In this document: positions 37,203-45,996 of the stretch, piece after piece
Layout of the letters: each line of letters opens with the position of its first letter
Numbering within the stretch: the stretch's first letter is position 1
DNA from: Solirubrobacteraceae bacterium
Lineage (GTDB): Bacteria > Actinomycetota > Thermoleophilia > Solirubrobacterales > Solirubrobacteraceae
Assembly (NCBI GenBank): GCA_017882375.1
Contig: JADGPP010000014.1
Location: forward strand, 1-52,582
Direction: 5' to 3'
Length of the DNA stretch: 52,582 bases
Position numbers and translations under genes: made by a program
The notes under the pieces: model-generated
Seen by the model: the letters and a program-made list of their open reading frames with translations, nothing else
Databases searched by the model: none
Told to the model about the DNA's origin: nothing

Positions 37203-38522
37203 ATGGGCAAGGTTGTCAAGCTGGAACCGACGGACACGGCCAAGGTTGCGGCGAAGAAGCGTAGGGCGAGCATGCACTCGGCCAGGGGTGTCGGACGCAA
37301 TGGATCGGCCGATCGGCGCCGGCGTCCCAGGCGCCACAAGACGGCGCTCGTGCTCGGCGGCGGCGGGTTCACCGGCGGTGTCTATGAGATCGGCGCGCTG
37401 CGGGCGCTCGACCTGCTGGCGGTGAACAGCAGCGTCAACCAGTTCGATGTCTATGTCGGTACGTCCGCGGGCGCGTTCATCGCCGCGCTGAGCGCCAATG
37501 GCGTGACCCCCGAGGAGATGATGCGGGTGGTCACGCGCCAGGGCAAAGCGCCCTTCAAAGACATCGACCTCAGCGACCTGCTGCGCCCCAACCTGCTCGA
37601 GTTCGCGCGCAAGGGCGCGGTGCTGCCGCTTCGCGCGCTGTCGATGGCGCGACAGATCATCTCCCAGCGCGGCGGCGTGTCGCTGATGGACGTGGTGCTC
37701 GGCCTCGCCGAGGGACTGCCGTCGGGCGCCTACACCGGCGCCGGGATCGAGTCCTACCTGCAGGAGGTGCTCTCAGAGCCAGGCCGCACCGACGACTTCG
37801 ACGAGCTGGCTTGCGAGCTGTACCTGACCGCGACCGACCTCGACACGTGCGAGCGCGTGGTGTTCGGCGTGGACAGCGCAGAAGACGTGCCGATCTCCAC
37901 CGCCGTGCGCGCATCCGGTGCGCTGCCGATGGTCTATGCGCCGGTTCGCATCGGCGATCGCGAGCTGATCGACGGCGGAATGGTCTCGACGACGAATCTC
38001 GACATCGCGGTGGAGGCGGGGGCCAAGCTGATCGTCGTGATCAACCCGATCGTGCCGTTCGTCAACGACTTCGCCGCGCAGATCAGAACACTGCGCGGCA
38101 CGCGCCCGCGGCGCGTCTCGGACATGGGCTTCCCGCAGATCGGCTACCAGGCGTTCAAGCTCGTCGCCCACCAGCGGCTGCACGAACTGGCCAAGAACTG
38201 GGAGAGCCGCTACCCGGGCGTGGACATCGTGCTGATCGAGCCAGAGCCGACCGACGAGCTGATGTTCCAGACGTCGATGATGAACTTCGCCTCGCGCGTG
38301 GAGATCGCCCGCCACGGCTTTGAGTCGGTGACCAAGCATCTGGCCGAGGAATACGAGCGCTACGAAGCTGTCGCCGAGCGCCACGGCATCGACATCTCGG
38401 GCACTCGCGTGCGCAAGGTCGTCGAGCACTTCGACACCGAGCCCGAGCAGGTCAGCGCATGGCGCAAGATCCTCGAGGGGACCACTGGCACCCTCCTGCG
38501 CCAGTCCGGCTCCGCCAACTAG
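37203..38522 (+). CDS. Patatin-like phospholipase family protein
   Basis: 439 residues. After a basic 45-residue N-terminus comes the oxyanion-hole glycine run in LVLGGGGFTGGVYEIGALR. The nucleophile Ser is in GTSAGAF, and the partner Asp in LIDGGMVSTTN. A helical C-terminal part of about 150 residues has no motif I recognise. Expected acyl-hydrolase of lipids, cytoplasmic or membrane-associated (no signal peptide). Its 3' end overlaps the convergent aminotransferase gene by 4 bp. Confidence 0.88.
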   Translation: MGKVVKLEPTDTAKVAAKKRRASMHSARGVGRNGSADRRRRPRRHKTALVLGGGGFTGGVYEIGALRALDLLAVNSSVNQFDVYVGTSAGAFIAALSANGVTPEEMMRVVTRQGKAPFKDIDLSDLLRPNLLEFARKGAVLPLRALSMARQIISQRGGVSLMDVVLGLAEGLPSGAYTGAGIESYLQEVLSEPGRTDDFDELACELYLTATDLDTCERVVFGVDSAEDVPISTAVRASGALPMVYAPVRIGDRELIDGGMVSTTNLDIAVEAGAKLIVVINPIVPFVNDFAAQIRTLRGTRPRRVSDMGFPQIGYQAFKLVAHQRLHELAKNWESRYPGVDIVLIEPEPTDELMFQTSMMNFASRVEIARHGFESVTKHLAEEYERYEAVAERHGIDISGTRVRKVVEHFDTEPEQVSAWRKILEGTTGTLLRQSGSAN

Positions 38523-39643
38523 TCCGCGGCTGGGCGCGGCGCCAATAGCGCTTTGTCGACGGCCGCGAGCAGGCGCGTAGTCGCGTCGCTGTTGCGGATG
38601 CCGATGCGCACGTGCTGAGGCTCGCCGAGCGCGTCGCCTTCGGCGACGAGCACGCCGGATTGCGCCAGTCGCGCCGCGAGCTCCCCGCCGCTGAAGGCCG
38701 GATGCGCGGCCCAGACGAAGTTGGCCTGACTGTCGGCGACCTCGAAGCCGCGCTCGCGCAGGCCCTCGGTCAGGCGCGCGCGCTCCTCGCAGATCGCGCG
38801 CATGTGGCGGGCGAGCAGACCGGAGCACGTACGCAGCGCCTCAAGCGCTCCGGCCTGGGAGATCTCTGAGACGCCAAGATCCGGCTCCAGCTCGGCCATC
38901 AGATCCTGCGAGTCGGGTCCGCCGATCGCATAGCCCACGCGCAGGCCGGCCAGTCCCCAGGCCTTGGAGAAGCTGCGAAAGACGAGCAGGCGCGGATGAT
39001 GCTCGAGCAGTTGCAAGGACGAGTTGGTCGGCTGGGTGTCGACGAACTCCACGAGCGACTCGTCGAGCAGCACGGCAACGCCCTCGGGAATGCCGTCGAG
39101 CAGTCGCTTGAGCTCGCTGGTCGGGAGCAGCTCGCCGGTCGGATCATTGGGGCTGGCCAGGGCGATCACGCGCGTCGAGGGCTCCTTGGCCGCCTCGATC
39201 AGCGCGTCGACGCCGCCGGTGATCGGCACGGCGCGGCCGTGTGCGCGTCGCGCCATGATCGGATAGAGCGGGTAGGAGGGCCAGGTCGTCAGCAGCTGCT
39301 GGCCGGGCTCGATCAGCGCTCGCGTGGCGGAGCTGAGCAGCTCGGCGGCGCCGTTGCCGAGGATCAGCCGCCCTGGGTCGACCTGAAGGCTCGCTGCGAG
39401 CTCGTCGCGTAGCTCAGAGCCGCGCACGTGCGGATAGTGATGCAGCCCGCGCCGGGCGACGTAGGTGATCGCGCTGACGATCCGTGGGTGGGGCAGATCC
39501 GGCCAGGTCGTCTGCGAGAGGTCGAGCGTGTCGACGCGCGTGAGCGCTTTGCGACGGCGCTCGGCGGCGTCCTCGCGCAGGCCCGCGTTGACCTCCTCCT
39601 CGGACATCCCTTCGAACTGGCGGTAGTAGTCGAGCAGACCCAC
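38519..39643 (-). CDS. HisC-like class I/II PLP-dependent aminotransferase
   Basis: 374 residues. The fold-type I pattern is clear: LGNGAAELLSS near 95, SPNDPTGELLP with the conserved Asn-Asp-Pro, and the PLP Lys in FRSFSKAWGLAGLRVGYAIG. It resembles histidinol-phosphate or threonine-phosphate aminotransferases, but there is no his gene nearby, so the substrate is open. Convergent with the patatin gene. Confidence 0.85.
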   Translation of the reverse strand: MGLLDYYRQFEGMSEEEVNAGLREDAAERRRKALTRVDTLDLSQTTWPDLPHPRIVSAITYVARRGLHHYPHVRGSELRDELAASLQVDPGRLILGNGAAELLSSATRALIEPGQQLLTTWPSYPLYPIMARRAHGRAVPITGGVDALIEAAKEPSTRVIALASPNDPTGELLPTSELKRLLDGIPEGVAVLLDESLVEFVDTQPTNSSLQLLEHHPRLLVFRSFSKAWGLAGLRVGYAIGGPDSQDLMAELEPDLGVSEISQAGALEALRTCSGLLARHMRAICEERARLTEGLRERGFEVADSQANFVWAAHPAFSGGELAARLAQSGVLVAEGDALGEPQHVRIGIRNSDATTRLLAAVDKALLAPRPAAD

Positions 39644-39715
39644 GGCAAAGCCCGTTCTAGCAGGCGATGTCGAGCGCGGTCCGGTACCGGTTCGGCGCGC
39701 CGGCTGGGGTGCTCA

Positions 39716-40195
39716 TCACTGGCCGTTACGGGAGATGGTGATCGACCCCGGCCCGTGAATCACCACGAACCAGAACGCGAACCCCAGCCCGCAGACCACC
39801 GCGGCGGCGCCAAAGATCCGGCCCATGATCCCCGTTCGCTGGTCGTAGCCTGCGGCGCGACGCACCAGGATCCATGCCTGGTCGAGGCGTTTCAGCAGCG
39901 AAAGGGTCCCAAACAGGAGCACGAACAGCGCGATGAACGAGACGAGGATTCCCATGCCGACGCTTCCTGAGAGGTAGTCGATCTGCGAGCCGACCCACAG
40001 GCATGCGAGCGGGATCGGTCCCCAGCAGAGCAGGCTGAGCAAGATCATCGCCGCAACCATCACGCCGGCGATCGAGCCGTCCACGCGCTGGCGCTTCTCG
40101 CTGCCTCGCTCGGGCAGCGAGCGGAAGCGAACCGGCGCAGTGCCGGGGCGGCGTCCGACGAACAGGCCGCCGTTGTCGCTTGGATCGCTGCGCAT
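39716..40195 (-). CDS. Small hypothetical membrane protein
   Basis: 159 residues. A polar N-terminus of about 40 residues is followed by three hydrophobic helices (around 42-68, 77-100 and 125-148), the last followed by a short extracytoplasmic-type end. No family recognised. Good GC3 and codon use like its neighbours support a real gene. It is 72 bp from the aminotransferase and upstream of it on the same strand. Confidence 0.6.
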   Translation of the reverse strand: MRSDPSDNGGLFVGRRPGTAPVRFRSLPERGSEKRQRVDGSIAGVMVAAMILLSLLCWGPIPLACLWVGSQIDYLSGSVGMGILVSFIALFVLLFGTLSLLKRLDQAWILVRRAAGYDQRTGIMGRIFGAAAVVCGLGFAFWFVVIHGPGSITISRNGQ

Positions 40196-40244
40196 CAGTC
40201 TCTATGTTCGCAGCTAACGACGCGATTCCGGCGCGCTCGCCGAG

Positions 40245-40259
40245 GCTGGCCACGCCAGC
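40245..40259 (-). terminator. Possible terminator after the acyl-CoA synthetase gene
   Basis: GCTGGC-CAC-GCCAGC forms a perfect 6-bp stem with a 3-nt loop, 28 nt past the end of the minus-strand fadD-like gene. No U-tract. Confidence 0.35.
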
Positions 40260-40287
40260 GAGTCGGGCGCTCGTCGGCGATGACCTA

Positions 40288-42135
40288 TCAGCCCGCGTAG
40301 AGGGCGTCGAACAGGTCGGCGTATTTCTCGTTGACGATGTTGCGCTTGACCTTCAGCGTCGGCGTCAGCTCGCCCGTCGCCTGGGAGAGATCGCGGTCGA
40401 GGATCATGAACTTCTTGACCTGCTCGACCTGCGCGTATTTGGCGTTGGCGCGGTCGATCTCCTGCTGGATCAGCGAGCGCACCTGCTCACAGCGCGCGAG
40501 CGACGGGAGGTCCTTGGGCAGGTCGTGCTCGGCGGCGTAGATCGGGATCTCCTCCTCGTCGAGCGTGATCAGCACGACGGGATACGGACGCTGGTCGCCG
40601 TGCATCACCGCCTGGGAGATCCAGCGGCACTGCTTGAGGTCGTTCTCGATGTTCGCCGGCGTGAGGTTCTTGCCGCCGGCGGTGATGATGATGTCCTTCT
40701 TGCGCCCGGTGATCGAGAGGTAGCCGTCCTCGTCGATTGAGCCGAGATCGCCGGTGTGCAGCCATCCCTCTGCGACGGTGCCGAAGCTCGCGTCGGCGTT
40801 GTTGTGGTAGCCGGCGAAGATGTTCGCCCCTTTGACGAGGATCTCGCCGTCGTCGGCGATCTTCAGCTCGACGCCGGGCAGCGCGCGACCGACCGTGCCG
40901 AAGCGGTGGTTCTCGACGGTGGAGGTCGTGGCTGCGGTCGCCGTCTCGGTCATGCCGTAGCCCTCGAGCACGGGCACGCCGCAGGCCCAGAAGAACTCGA
41001 GGATCTCGCGTGCGATCGGCGCGGCGCCGCTGGTCGCATGGCGCACGCTGCCGCCGAAGATCGCGCGGACGTTTTTGAACAGCTGCTCGTCGGCTTCGTC
41101 GAAGGGCTTTTGCAGCTCCTCGGGAACGGCTTCGCCGCGGTTGATCATGTCGCGAACCTTCGCGCCGAGCTTGATCGCGGCCTCGGCGCGCGCCTGCTCC
41201 TCGGCGCCCTGAGCCTCGATTGCGCCGTGAGCGAGCGTGTAGATCTTCTCGAACACGCGCGGCACGGACGGCAGATAGGTCGGTTTGACCTCCTGCAGCT
41301 CGGGCACGATCTGCTTGGTGTCGCCGCCGAAGTAGGCGAGCGTGCCGCCGAGGTCGAACACGCCCAGCTGGATCAGCAGCGCGAAGGAGTGCGCGAGCGG
41401 GAGGTACAGGTAGATGACCTCGTCGCCTTGGATCTCGCCGGCCTCGCCGACCATGTCGATGATCGCGCGGTAGTTGCCGTGCGTCAGGACGCAGCCCTTG
41501 GGCGGACCGGTCGTGCCAGAGGTGTAGATGAAGGTGAACGGATCCTCCGGGCGCACCGCCGCGCGGCGTGCCTCGAGCTCGGCCGCGCAGCGTCCGTGTC
41601 CGCGCTCGCGAACCTCCTGCAGGCTGATCGCGCCGAGCGCACGCACGGCGTCGGACGGGCCGCCGGCGATCGAGTCCGAGTCCGGCGGGTCGATCACGAT
41701 GATCGTGCGGATGCCCGGGATCTGGTCGCGGATCTCGGCGATCTTCTGAAGCTGCTCGTCGTTCTCGCAGACGATCGCGCAGGCCTCGGAGTCGGAGATC
41801 ACCCACAGGCACTCCTCGGGGGAGTTGGTCTGGTAGATCGGCACCACCACGGCGCCGGCGGAGGTCGCGGCCATGTCCGCGTAGGACCACTCCGGGCGCG
41901 TGTTGGCGAGGATGCACAGCCGCTCGCCGGGCTGGATGCCGAGGTCGATCAGCCCGAGGCCGATCTCCTGGACGATCTCGGCGAGCTGCTCGTAGCTGAC
42001 GTCCTGCCACGCACCATCGCGCTTGTAGCGGATGGCCGGTCTCGCGCCGTGTCCCGCGGCAGCCCGCGGGATCAGGTCGGCGATCGTTTGCGACCCCGTT
42101 GTCGACCCCGCGGTCGACGCCGTCGTGACCTCCAT
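40288..42135 (-). CDS. Long-chain fatty-acid--CoA ligase (AMP-forming), FadD15-like
   Basis: 615 residues from the ATG at 42135, which has a strong GGAGGAGAGG ribosome site; an in-frame ATG at 42165 is less likely. Adenylate-forming motifs: YTSGTTGPPKGCVLTHGN (A3), GYGMTETATA (A5), TGDLGSIDEDGYLSITGRKK (A7-A8) and the catalytic C-terminal lysine region PTLKVKRNIV. Activates fatty acids to acyl-CoA at the membrane face. An AGTCAA/TTGACT -35-like hexamer (42177-42182) lies upstream on the coding strand. Confidence 0.93.
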   Translation of the reverse strand: MEVTTASTAGSTTGSQTIADLIPRAAAGHGARPAIRYKRDGAWQDVSYEQLAEIVQEIGLGLIDLGIQPGERLCILANTRPEWSYADMAATSAGAVVVPIYQTNSPEECLWVISDSEACAIVCENDEQLQKIAEIRDQIPGIRTIIVIDPPDSDSIAGGPSDAVRALGAISLQEVRERGHGRCAAELEARRAAVRPEDPFTFIYTSGTTGPPKGCVLTHGNYRAIIDMVGEAGEIQGDEVIYLYLPLAHSFALLIQLGVFDLGGTLAYFGGDTKQIVPELQEVKPTYLPSVPRVFEKIYTLAHGAIEAQGAEEQARAEAAIKLGAKVRDMINRGEAVPEELQKPFDEADEQLFKNVRAIFGGSVRHATSGAAPIAREILEFFWACGVPVLEGYGMTETATAATTSTVENHRFGTVGRALPGVELKIADDGEILVKGANIFAGYHNNADASFGTVAEGWLHTGDLGSIDEDGYLSITGRKKDIIITAGGKNLTPANIENDLKQCRWISQAVMHGDQRPYPVVLITLDEEEIPIYAAEHDLPKDLPSLARCEQVRSLIQQEIDRANAKYAQVEQVKKFMILDRDLSQATGELTPTLKVKRNIVNEKYADLFDALYAG

Positions 42136-42232
42136 CCGGACCTCTCCTCCTCGTTGATCAAACAAGCTGGCTGACCAGTCAATGTTAGACCGAGAACGCG
42201 CACTTTACGAGCGTCGCGGCAAAGGTCTGCGC

Positions 42233-42997
42233 TCACACGGGATTGGGCACGTCGAGAAAGACGTGGCGCACGCCGAAACGCTCGGCCAGATGCTCGCCCA
42301 GCCGCCTCACTCCGAAGGTCTCCGTCGCGTAGTGGCCGGCGGCGATGAAGTGCAGGTGCGACTCGCGCGCGTTGGCCATCGCGCGCTCGACCGGCTCGCC
42401 GGTGAGCAGGGCGTCGGCCCCGGCGGCGGCCGCGTCGGCTAGGTAGTCCGACCCGGCGCCGGAGACGACCGCCACGCTGCGTACGCGCGCCGGGCCTGCG
42501 TCGAACACCAGTGGCTCGCGCGAGGTGATCTCGTGAACGCGCGCGAACAGTGCCTCGGGGGAGATGCCCTCACCGGGCAGGCGCGCGAGGATGCCGATCG
42601 GCTGGCCGCGATGCAGCGCAAACGGCTCGAGTGCCTCGGCGCCGAGCGCCTGCGCGAGCAGCGCGTTGTTGCCGAACTGCGGATGCGCGTCCAGCGGCAG
42701 GTGGTAGGCGGCCAGGGCGATGTCCGCGTCGAACAGGATCTTCAGGCGGCCCTTGAGCGCCGCGTCGATCGGTCCCGGACCCGCACCCCAGAAGAGTCCG
42801 TGGTGGACGAGCAGCAGCTGGGCGCGCTCGGCTGCGGCAAGCTCGAACAGCTGCAGATTGGCCGAAACGCCGGTGGCTACCGTCTGGACCTGCGCCGGGC
42901 CGGGGACCTGTAGTCCGTTGGGGCCGTAGTCGTCGAAGCGCTCCGGTTCGAGGATGCGATCGAGCTCCTGCAGGATGTCGATTGCGGCGGCAGGCAC
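42233..42997 (-). CDS. Nif3-like dinuclear metal-centre protein
   Basis: 254 residues from a GTG at 42997. The longer open frame to 43129 runs through the tRNA-Pro gene and is rejected. Metal-site motifs: LLVHHGLFWG (His pair), the AYHLPLDAHPQFGNN segment, and the C-terminal AAGHYATETFGVR with His and Glu. Fits the Nif3/GTP cyclohydrolase I type 2 family, whose function is not settled. A TATCTT sits close upstream on the coding strand, again suggesting a very short leader. Confidence 0.88.
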   Translation of the reverse strand: MPAAAIDILQELDRILEPERFDDYGPNGLQVPGPAQVQTVATGVSANLQLFELAAAERAQLLLVHHGLFWGAGPGPIDAALKGRLKILFDADIALAAYHLPLDAHPQFGNNALLAQALGAEALEPFALHRGQPIGILARLPGEGISPEALFARVHEITSREPLVFDAGPARVRSVAVVSGAGSDYLADAAAAGADALLTGEPVERAMANARESHLHFIAAGHYATETFGVRRLGEHLAERFGVRHVFLDVPNPV

Positions 42998-43034
42998 CGG
43001 GCGAAGATAGCGGTATGGAATACTGACGGCGCAT

Positions 43035-43108
43035 CGGGGCGTGGCGCAGCCTGGTAGCGCGCACCGTTCGGGTCGGTGAGGTCCCGAGTTCGAATCTCGG
43101 CGCCCCGA
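43035..43108 (+). tRNA. tRNA-Pro (anticodon CGG)
   Basis: 74 nt without encoded CCA. Acceptor CGGGGCG/CGCCCCG, D-stem GCGC/GCGC, anticodon stem CACCG/CGGTG around loop TTCGGGT (anticodon CGG at 43069-43071), T-stem CCGAG/CTCGG with TTCGAAT loop, discriminator A. All stems pair. Reads CCG proline codons. Divergent from the Nif3-like gene; its 3' end is the probable integration site of the downstream island. Confidence 0.96.
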
Positions 43109-43109
43109 T
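43099..43109 (+). repeat. Candidate attL: tRNA-Pro 3' end
   Basis: GGCGCCCCGAT, the 3' end of tRNA-Pro plus the next base, recurs in the same orientation at 46221-46231. The two copies enclose the restriction-modification pair. 11 bp is short for an att core. Confidence 0.45.
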
Positions 43110-43268
43110 AATTCGTCGTTTCTCCGCATAGCCCCGCACTGCTATGCAGATCCGCTCAAATGCTGCTGCGTATAGGTCCGCATACCTCCGCATAACTCCG
43201 CACTCCGGTGGTGTGAACCGGTGACCTCACCGGGCGAGCCAGACCAGGATGTGCTGGCCTCTTGCCCA
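43110..43268. other. Gene-free stretch next to tRNA-Pro with short repeats
   Basis: No convincing gene. TCCGCATA occurs three times (around 43132, 43177 and 43187), with the related CCGCACT twice. Closely spaced short repeats beside an att site resemble arm-type binding sites of integrases or excisionases. Local base composition is less GC-rich than the flanks. Confidence 0.4.
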
Positions 43269-43379
43269 TCATTTGGTTTCGTCGTGCTGGGTTCGCAGCC
43301 AAACTTCGACGGCTGAGACCTGGAACCGGCGGCGGTTGCCGAGGAGCAAGGACCCGTTCGGCCGCCTCGTGGGGTCTCG
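43269..43379 (-). pseudogene. Excisionase/HTH-protein remnant
   Basis: A minus-strand frame ending at 43269 reads ...SLLLGNRRRFQVSAVEVWL and RTQHDETK-stop. GNRRRF followed by xVxxVEVWL is the typical end of short MerR-like excisionase/HTH_17 proteins. The frame hits a stop about 45 codons upstream and no start or first helix is recognisable, so it looks truncated or frameshifted. The plus strand has a competing open frame to 43534 with good GC3, so the call is tentative. Confidence 0.4.
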
Positions 43380-43495
43380 ACCGTTTCCCGCCGACCCGGA
43401 AGCTCCTCAAGGAGCATTTCGGGACGCTGGAGGTAACGATTGGGGACTTCACAAACGGCCCGGGCAGCCACGTGAAGCTCATCAACCTCGAGGAG

Positions 43496-44266
43496 CTACG
43501 ACCCGACCTGTTTCCGCCTATGCCGAGCTTGTGACCCCTTGCTCCTGGCGTCGGGGACCCATTGCGACGCGAGTAGTCCCGCGGCGCGGGCTCGGATCGC
43601 TGCGGCGAAGGTCGTAAAGCTCAGGTCTGGCGCTGGCTCGTGGATAGGCGACCTTGAATCCGCGGAGGCCGTGACGAAGCAGGCGGCGTCGTAGAGGCGC
43701 TCGAGGATGAGTCGGCGGCAAAGGACCTCGTAGCGCTTCTTGTAGGACGCGTCGAGAAAGACGGGGTCGACCTCGAAAAACGGCTGCTTGACGCGTACCG
43801 GCTTGGTTGAGCCGGGGGCCTCCTCCAAGAGGAATAGGTATCCCAACCAGGGACGCACAGTTCCGAAGCGGCCCTCGCGGTAGGCGGTCCAGATGTCGAT
43901 CGCGTTGCCGATTGCCTCCTCGCTGCGGTTGTTGTAGTTGTTGCCGAACGAGGGCCCTACTTGACTCTTGAACTCGATCGCCGCGGCGAGCGCGTCGCCG
44001 TGGACGACCACGAGGTCCCACTTCTTCTCTGGGCGGAAGTAGCCGGGGAGCTCGACGGCCGACCCGCGGCTGATGCTTGACGGCGCGAATCCTGCGTCGA
44101 TAAAGATCGACTCCATGAGCTCGGCCATCGGGTCCATGTGAGCGCCGCCAGTGACGGCGCCTCGCAGGCCGGCATCTGAGCGTCCGGAGTCGCGCTGCCT
44201 TTGCGCCTGACCCTCGCGGACGATCCAATACTGGCGAACCGCTGCGTCAAATGCTTGCTGATCCAT
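43496..44266 (-). CDS. Type II restriction endonuclease, PaeR7I/XhoI-like
   Basis: 256 residues from the ATG at 44266; the upstream part of the open frame is a shadow of the methyltransferase. The PD-(D/E)xK core is visible as KKWDLVVVHGDAL...AAIEFKSQ, followed by VGPSFGNNYNNRSEEAIGNA and WTAYREGRFG, which I recognise from PaeR7I/XhoI-type enzymes (site CTCGAG). Cuts unmodified foreign DNA. Lies 35 bp downstream of its methyltransferase on the same strand. Confidence 0.85.
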   Translation of the reverse strand: MDQQAFDAAVRQYWIVREGQAQRQRDSGRSDAGLRGAVTGGAHMDPMAELMESIFIDAGFAPSSISRGSAVELPGYFRPEKKWDLVVVHGDALAAAIEFKSQVGPSFGNNYNNRSEEAIGNAIDIWTAYREGRFGTVRPWLGYLFLLEEAPGSTKPVRVKQPFFEVDPVFLDASYKKRYEVLCRRLILERLYDAACFVTASADSRSPIHEPAPDLSFTTFAAAIRARAAGLLASQWVPDARSKGSQARHRRKQVGS

Positions 44267-44301
44267 GCCGCACCGTAGATTCGCGGCGCTGGCGCACCTT
44301 C

Positions 44302-45996
44302 CTACCCTGGGAGCTCCTGGAGCCCATAGGCATCCAGCGCGGCGGCGGTCGCGTGCTCGACATCTCGCGCGGCAAACGCCCGCTCCAGTTCGCGTCCGGT
44401 GCGACTTGGGAGCAAGTCGAGTCGTGGAACGCGGATTCGGCGCAGGTATTGAGCCTGGAACCGGAGGTATCCGCCTCGCATCTTCACCGCGTAGCACTCG
44501 ATGAACATTTGGGCCACACCGGATAGGAGAAGCCCGCCGAGGATCTCGGGATCCCAGCGGTCGCTCGCTACCCAGTAGAGGTTGTGATGTGGATAGAGGA
44601 GGCCCGAGTCGAGTACCGGGTGCATCTCGGCCTTGATATCGGGGACAAGGAGCTTGGGCTTGCTTGTGAGCGAGTGGTCGACTCGGTCGATGGTGCGGTA
44701 CCACTGCTGTGGTCTACGCCCGGCAACGTTGCGCTTGCATAGTGCCGGTGCGTTGGACTCGAAGTACTCGCGCAATCGCGGGTGGTCGTCGAGGGAGACG
44801 AGGGCCCCAGTGTCGCCATCCCAGGGGTTCACGAGGAAGTGGCCAGACCAGTCCAGCTGTCCGCTAAGAGTGTCGCGTCCCATCGCGAGCGGCAACAGCC
44901 GGTCCTCCTCGACTATCGCCGGGTCCTTGATCACGAATACGCGGTCTGCACCGGTCGCCACGCCAATGCCCACGCGCGTGGCTGTCTTACCGTCCTCCAG
45001 TGGCGGCAGGTCTCGCTCCAGCTGGGCCACGAGCGCGAGCCGCTCTGGCGAGCCCGTCGGCCATGATGACGCGCCATCGAACCACGCTGGCAGGCGCGCG
45101 GCCTCGAAGGTGGGATCGCTCATCCTGAGGTCGTCCTTGCGGCTGGCCCACAGGCGGACTCGCCGCGCAGCCGATTGATCGAAGCTGCCGTGCGCCGTCG
45201 CGACGATCGCGCGCCCCTGCTGCTCCCGACGAAGAATCGTCACAGACGGGTACGCGCTCACCTCCTCGTCAAAGGCATCAACATCGTGCATCTCGATCAC
45301 GGCCTCGACACAGAACCGCGTGGCGACCATGCTGCGAAGGCGCTGCCCGTACTGGTTGCGCATCCAGCGGTCCGCACAGATGAACCCGAGCGCGCCGCCG
45401 GGGCGCAGCGCGTTCAGGCCAACCTCAAAGAACCCAACGTAAACGTCCGAGCGTCCGCCCATCGTCGAACAGGCGCGGCGATAAGCCTCGCTGCGAAAAC
45501 GCGCGACAGCCTCTAGTCGTATGTACGGAGGGTTGCCGATCACGAAGTCCGCAGTACCGGCGTCCCCCTGATTGAGCAGGAAGTCGTCATGGGTAACCCA
45601 GCCCTCGGCAAGAGTCTGTGCCGCCTCGGCTGAGTGGCCACCGCTGACCAGACGTTCCTGCGCTACGCGGCGACTCTCAGCGACGCTAGCCGGCTGCAGA
45701 TCGCACGCCCGGATGGCGCCGCTGGCCTCGTTGATCTCTCGATCATGAACACGGCACGAACTCACGAGCCGCTCAACCATGGGGCCCAGGAAAGCGCCCG
45801 AACCGCATGCGGGCTCGACCGCCTGAAGAACAGCTAGGTCACGGTCGGCCGTGTAGCCGACCAGATCGAGAATCAGCTCAACCACCCAGCGTCGTGTAAA
45901 GACAGCCCCGTACTCGTGATCTTCCTCAACGGTCGAAGCAGCGATCGAGGCGGCGTGCGCTTCGTCGCCAAGAAATTGCTGTTGGGCGTAGGCCAT
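44302..45996 (-). CDS. Type II N6-adenine DNA methyltransferase, PaeR7I/XhoI-like
   Basis: 564 residues. The SAM-binding motif is in EPACGSGAFLGPM (about residue 63) and the catalytic NPPY in DFVIGNPPYIRLE (about 155), the gamma-class N6-adenine order. The C-terminal half (about 300-564) with PWFNPWDGD-like and PHHNLYWVASD segments would be target recognition. Protects host sites from the adjacent endonuclease, presumably at CTCGAG. The codon use contains more A/T-ending codons than the ribosomal genes, as expected for acquired DNA. Confidence 0.9.
   Translation of the reverse strand: MAYAQQQFLGDEAHAASIAASTVEEDHEYGAVFTRRWVVELILDLVGYTADRDLAVLQAVEPACGSGAFLGPMVERLVSSCRVHDREINEASGAIRACDLQPASVAESRRVAQERLVSGGHSAEAAQTLAEGWVTHDDFLLNQGDAGTADFVIGNPPYIRLEAVARFRSEAYRRACSTMGGRSDVYVGFFEVGLNALRPGGALGFICADRWMRNQYGQRLRSMVATRFCVEAVIEMHDVDAFDEEVSAYPSVTILRREQQGRAIVATAHGSFDQSAARRVRLWASRKDDLRMSDPTFEAARLPAWFDGASSWPTGSPERLALVAQLERDLPPLEDGKTATRVGIGVATGADRVFVIKDPAIVEEDRLLPLAMGRDTLSGQLDWSGHFLVNPWDGDTGALVSLDDHPRLREYFESNAPALCKRNVAGRRPQQWYRTIDRVDHSLTSKPKLLVPDIKAEMHPVLDSGLLYPHHNLYWVASDRWDPEILGGLLLSGVAQMFIECYAVKMRGGYLRFQAQYLRRIRVPRLDLLPSRTGRELERAFAARDVEHATAAALDAYGLQELPG

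Noticed and set aside
42998-43129. N-terminal extension of the Nif3-like protein
   Set aside because: This part of the frame is the complement of the tRNA-Pro gene; the GTG at 42997 gives the normal family start.
43132-43195. CRISPR-like repeats (TCCGCATA units)
   Set aside because: Units are only 8 bp, unevenly spaced and without spacers of constant length.
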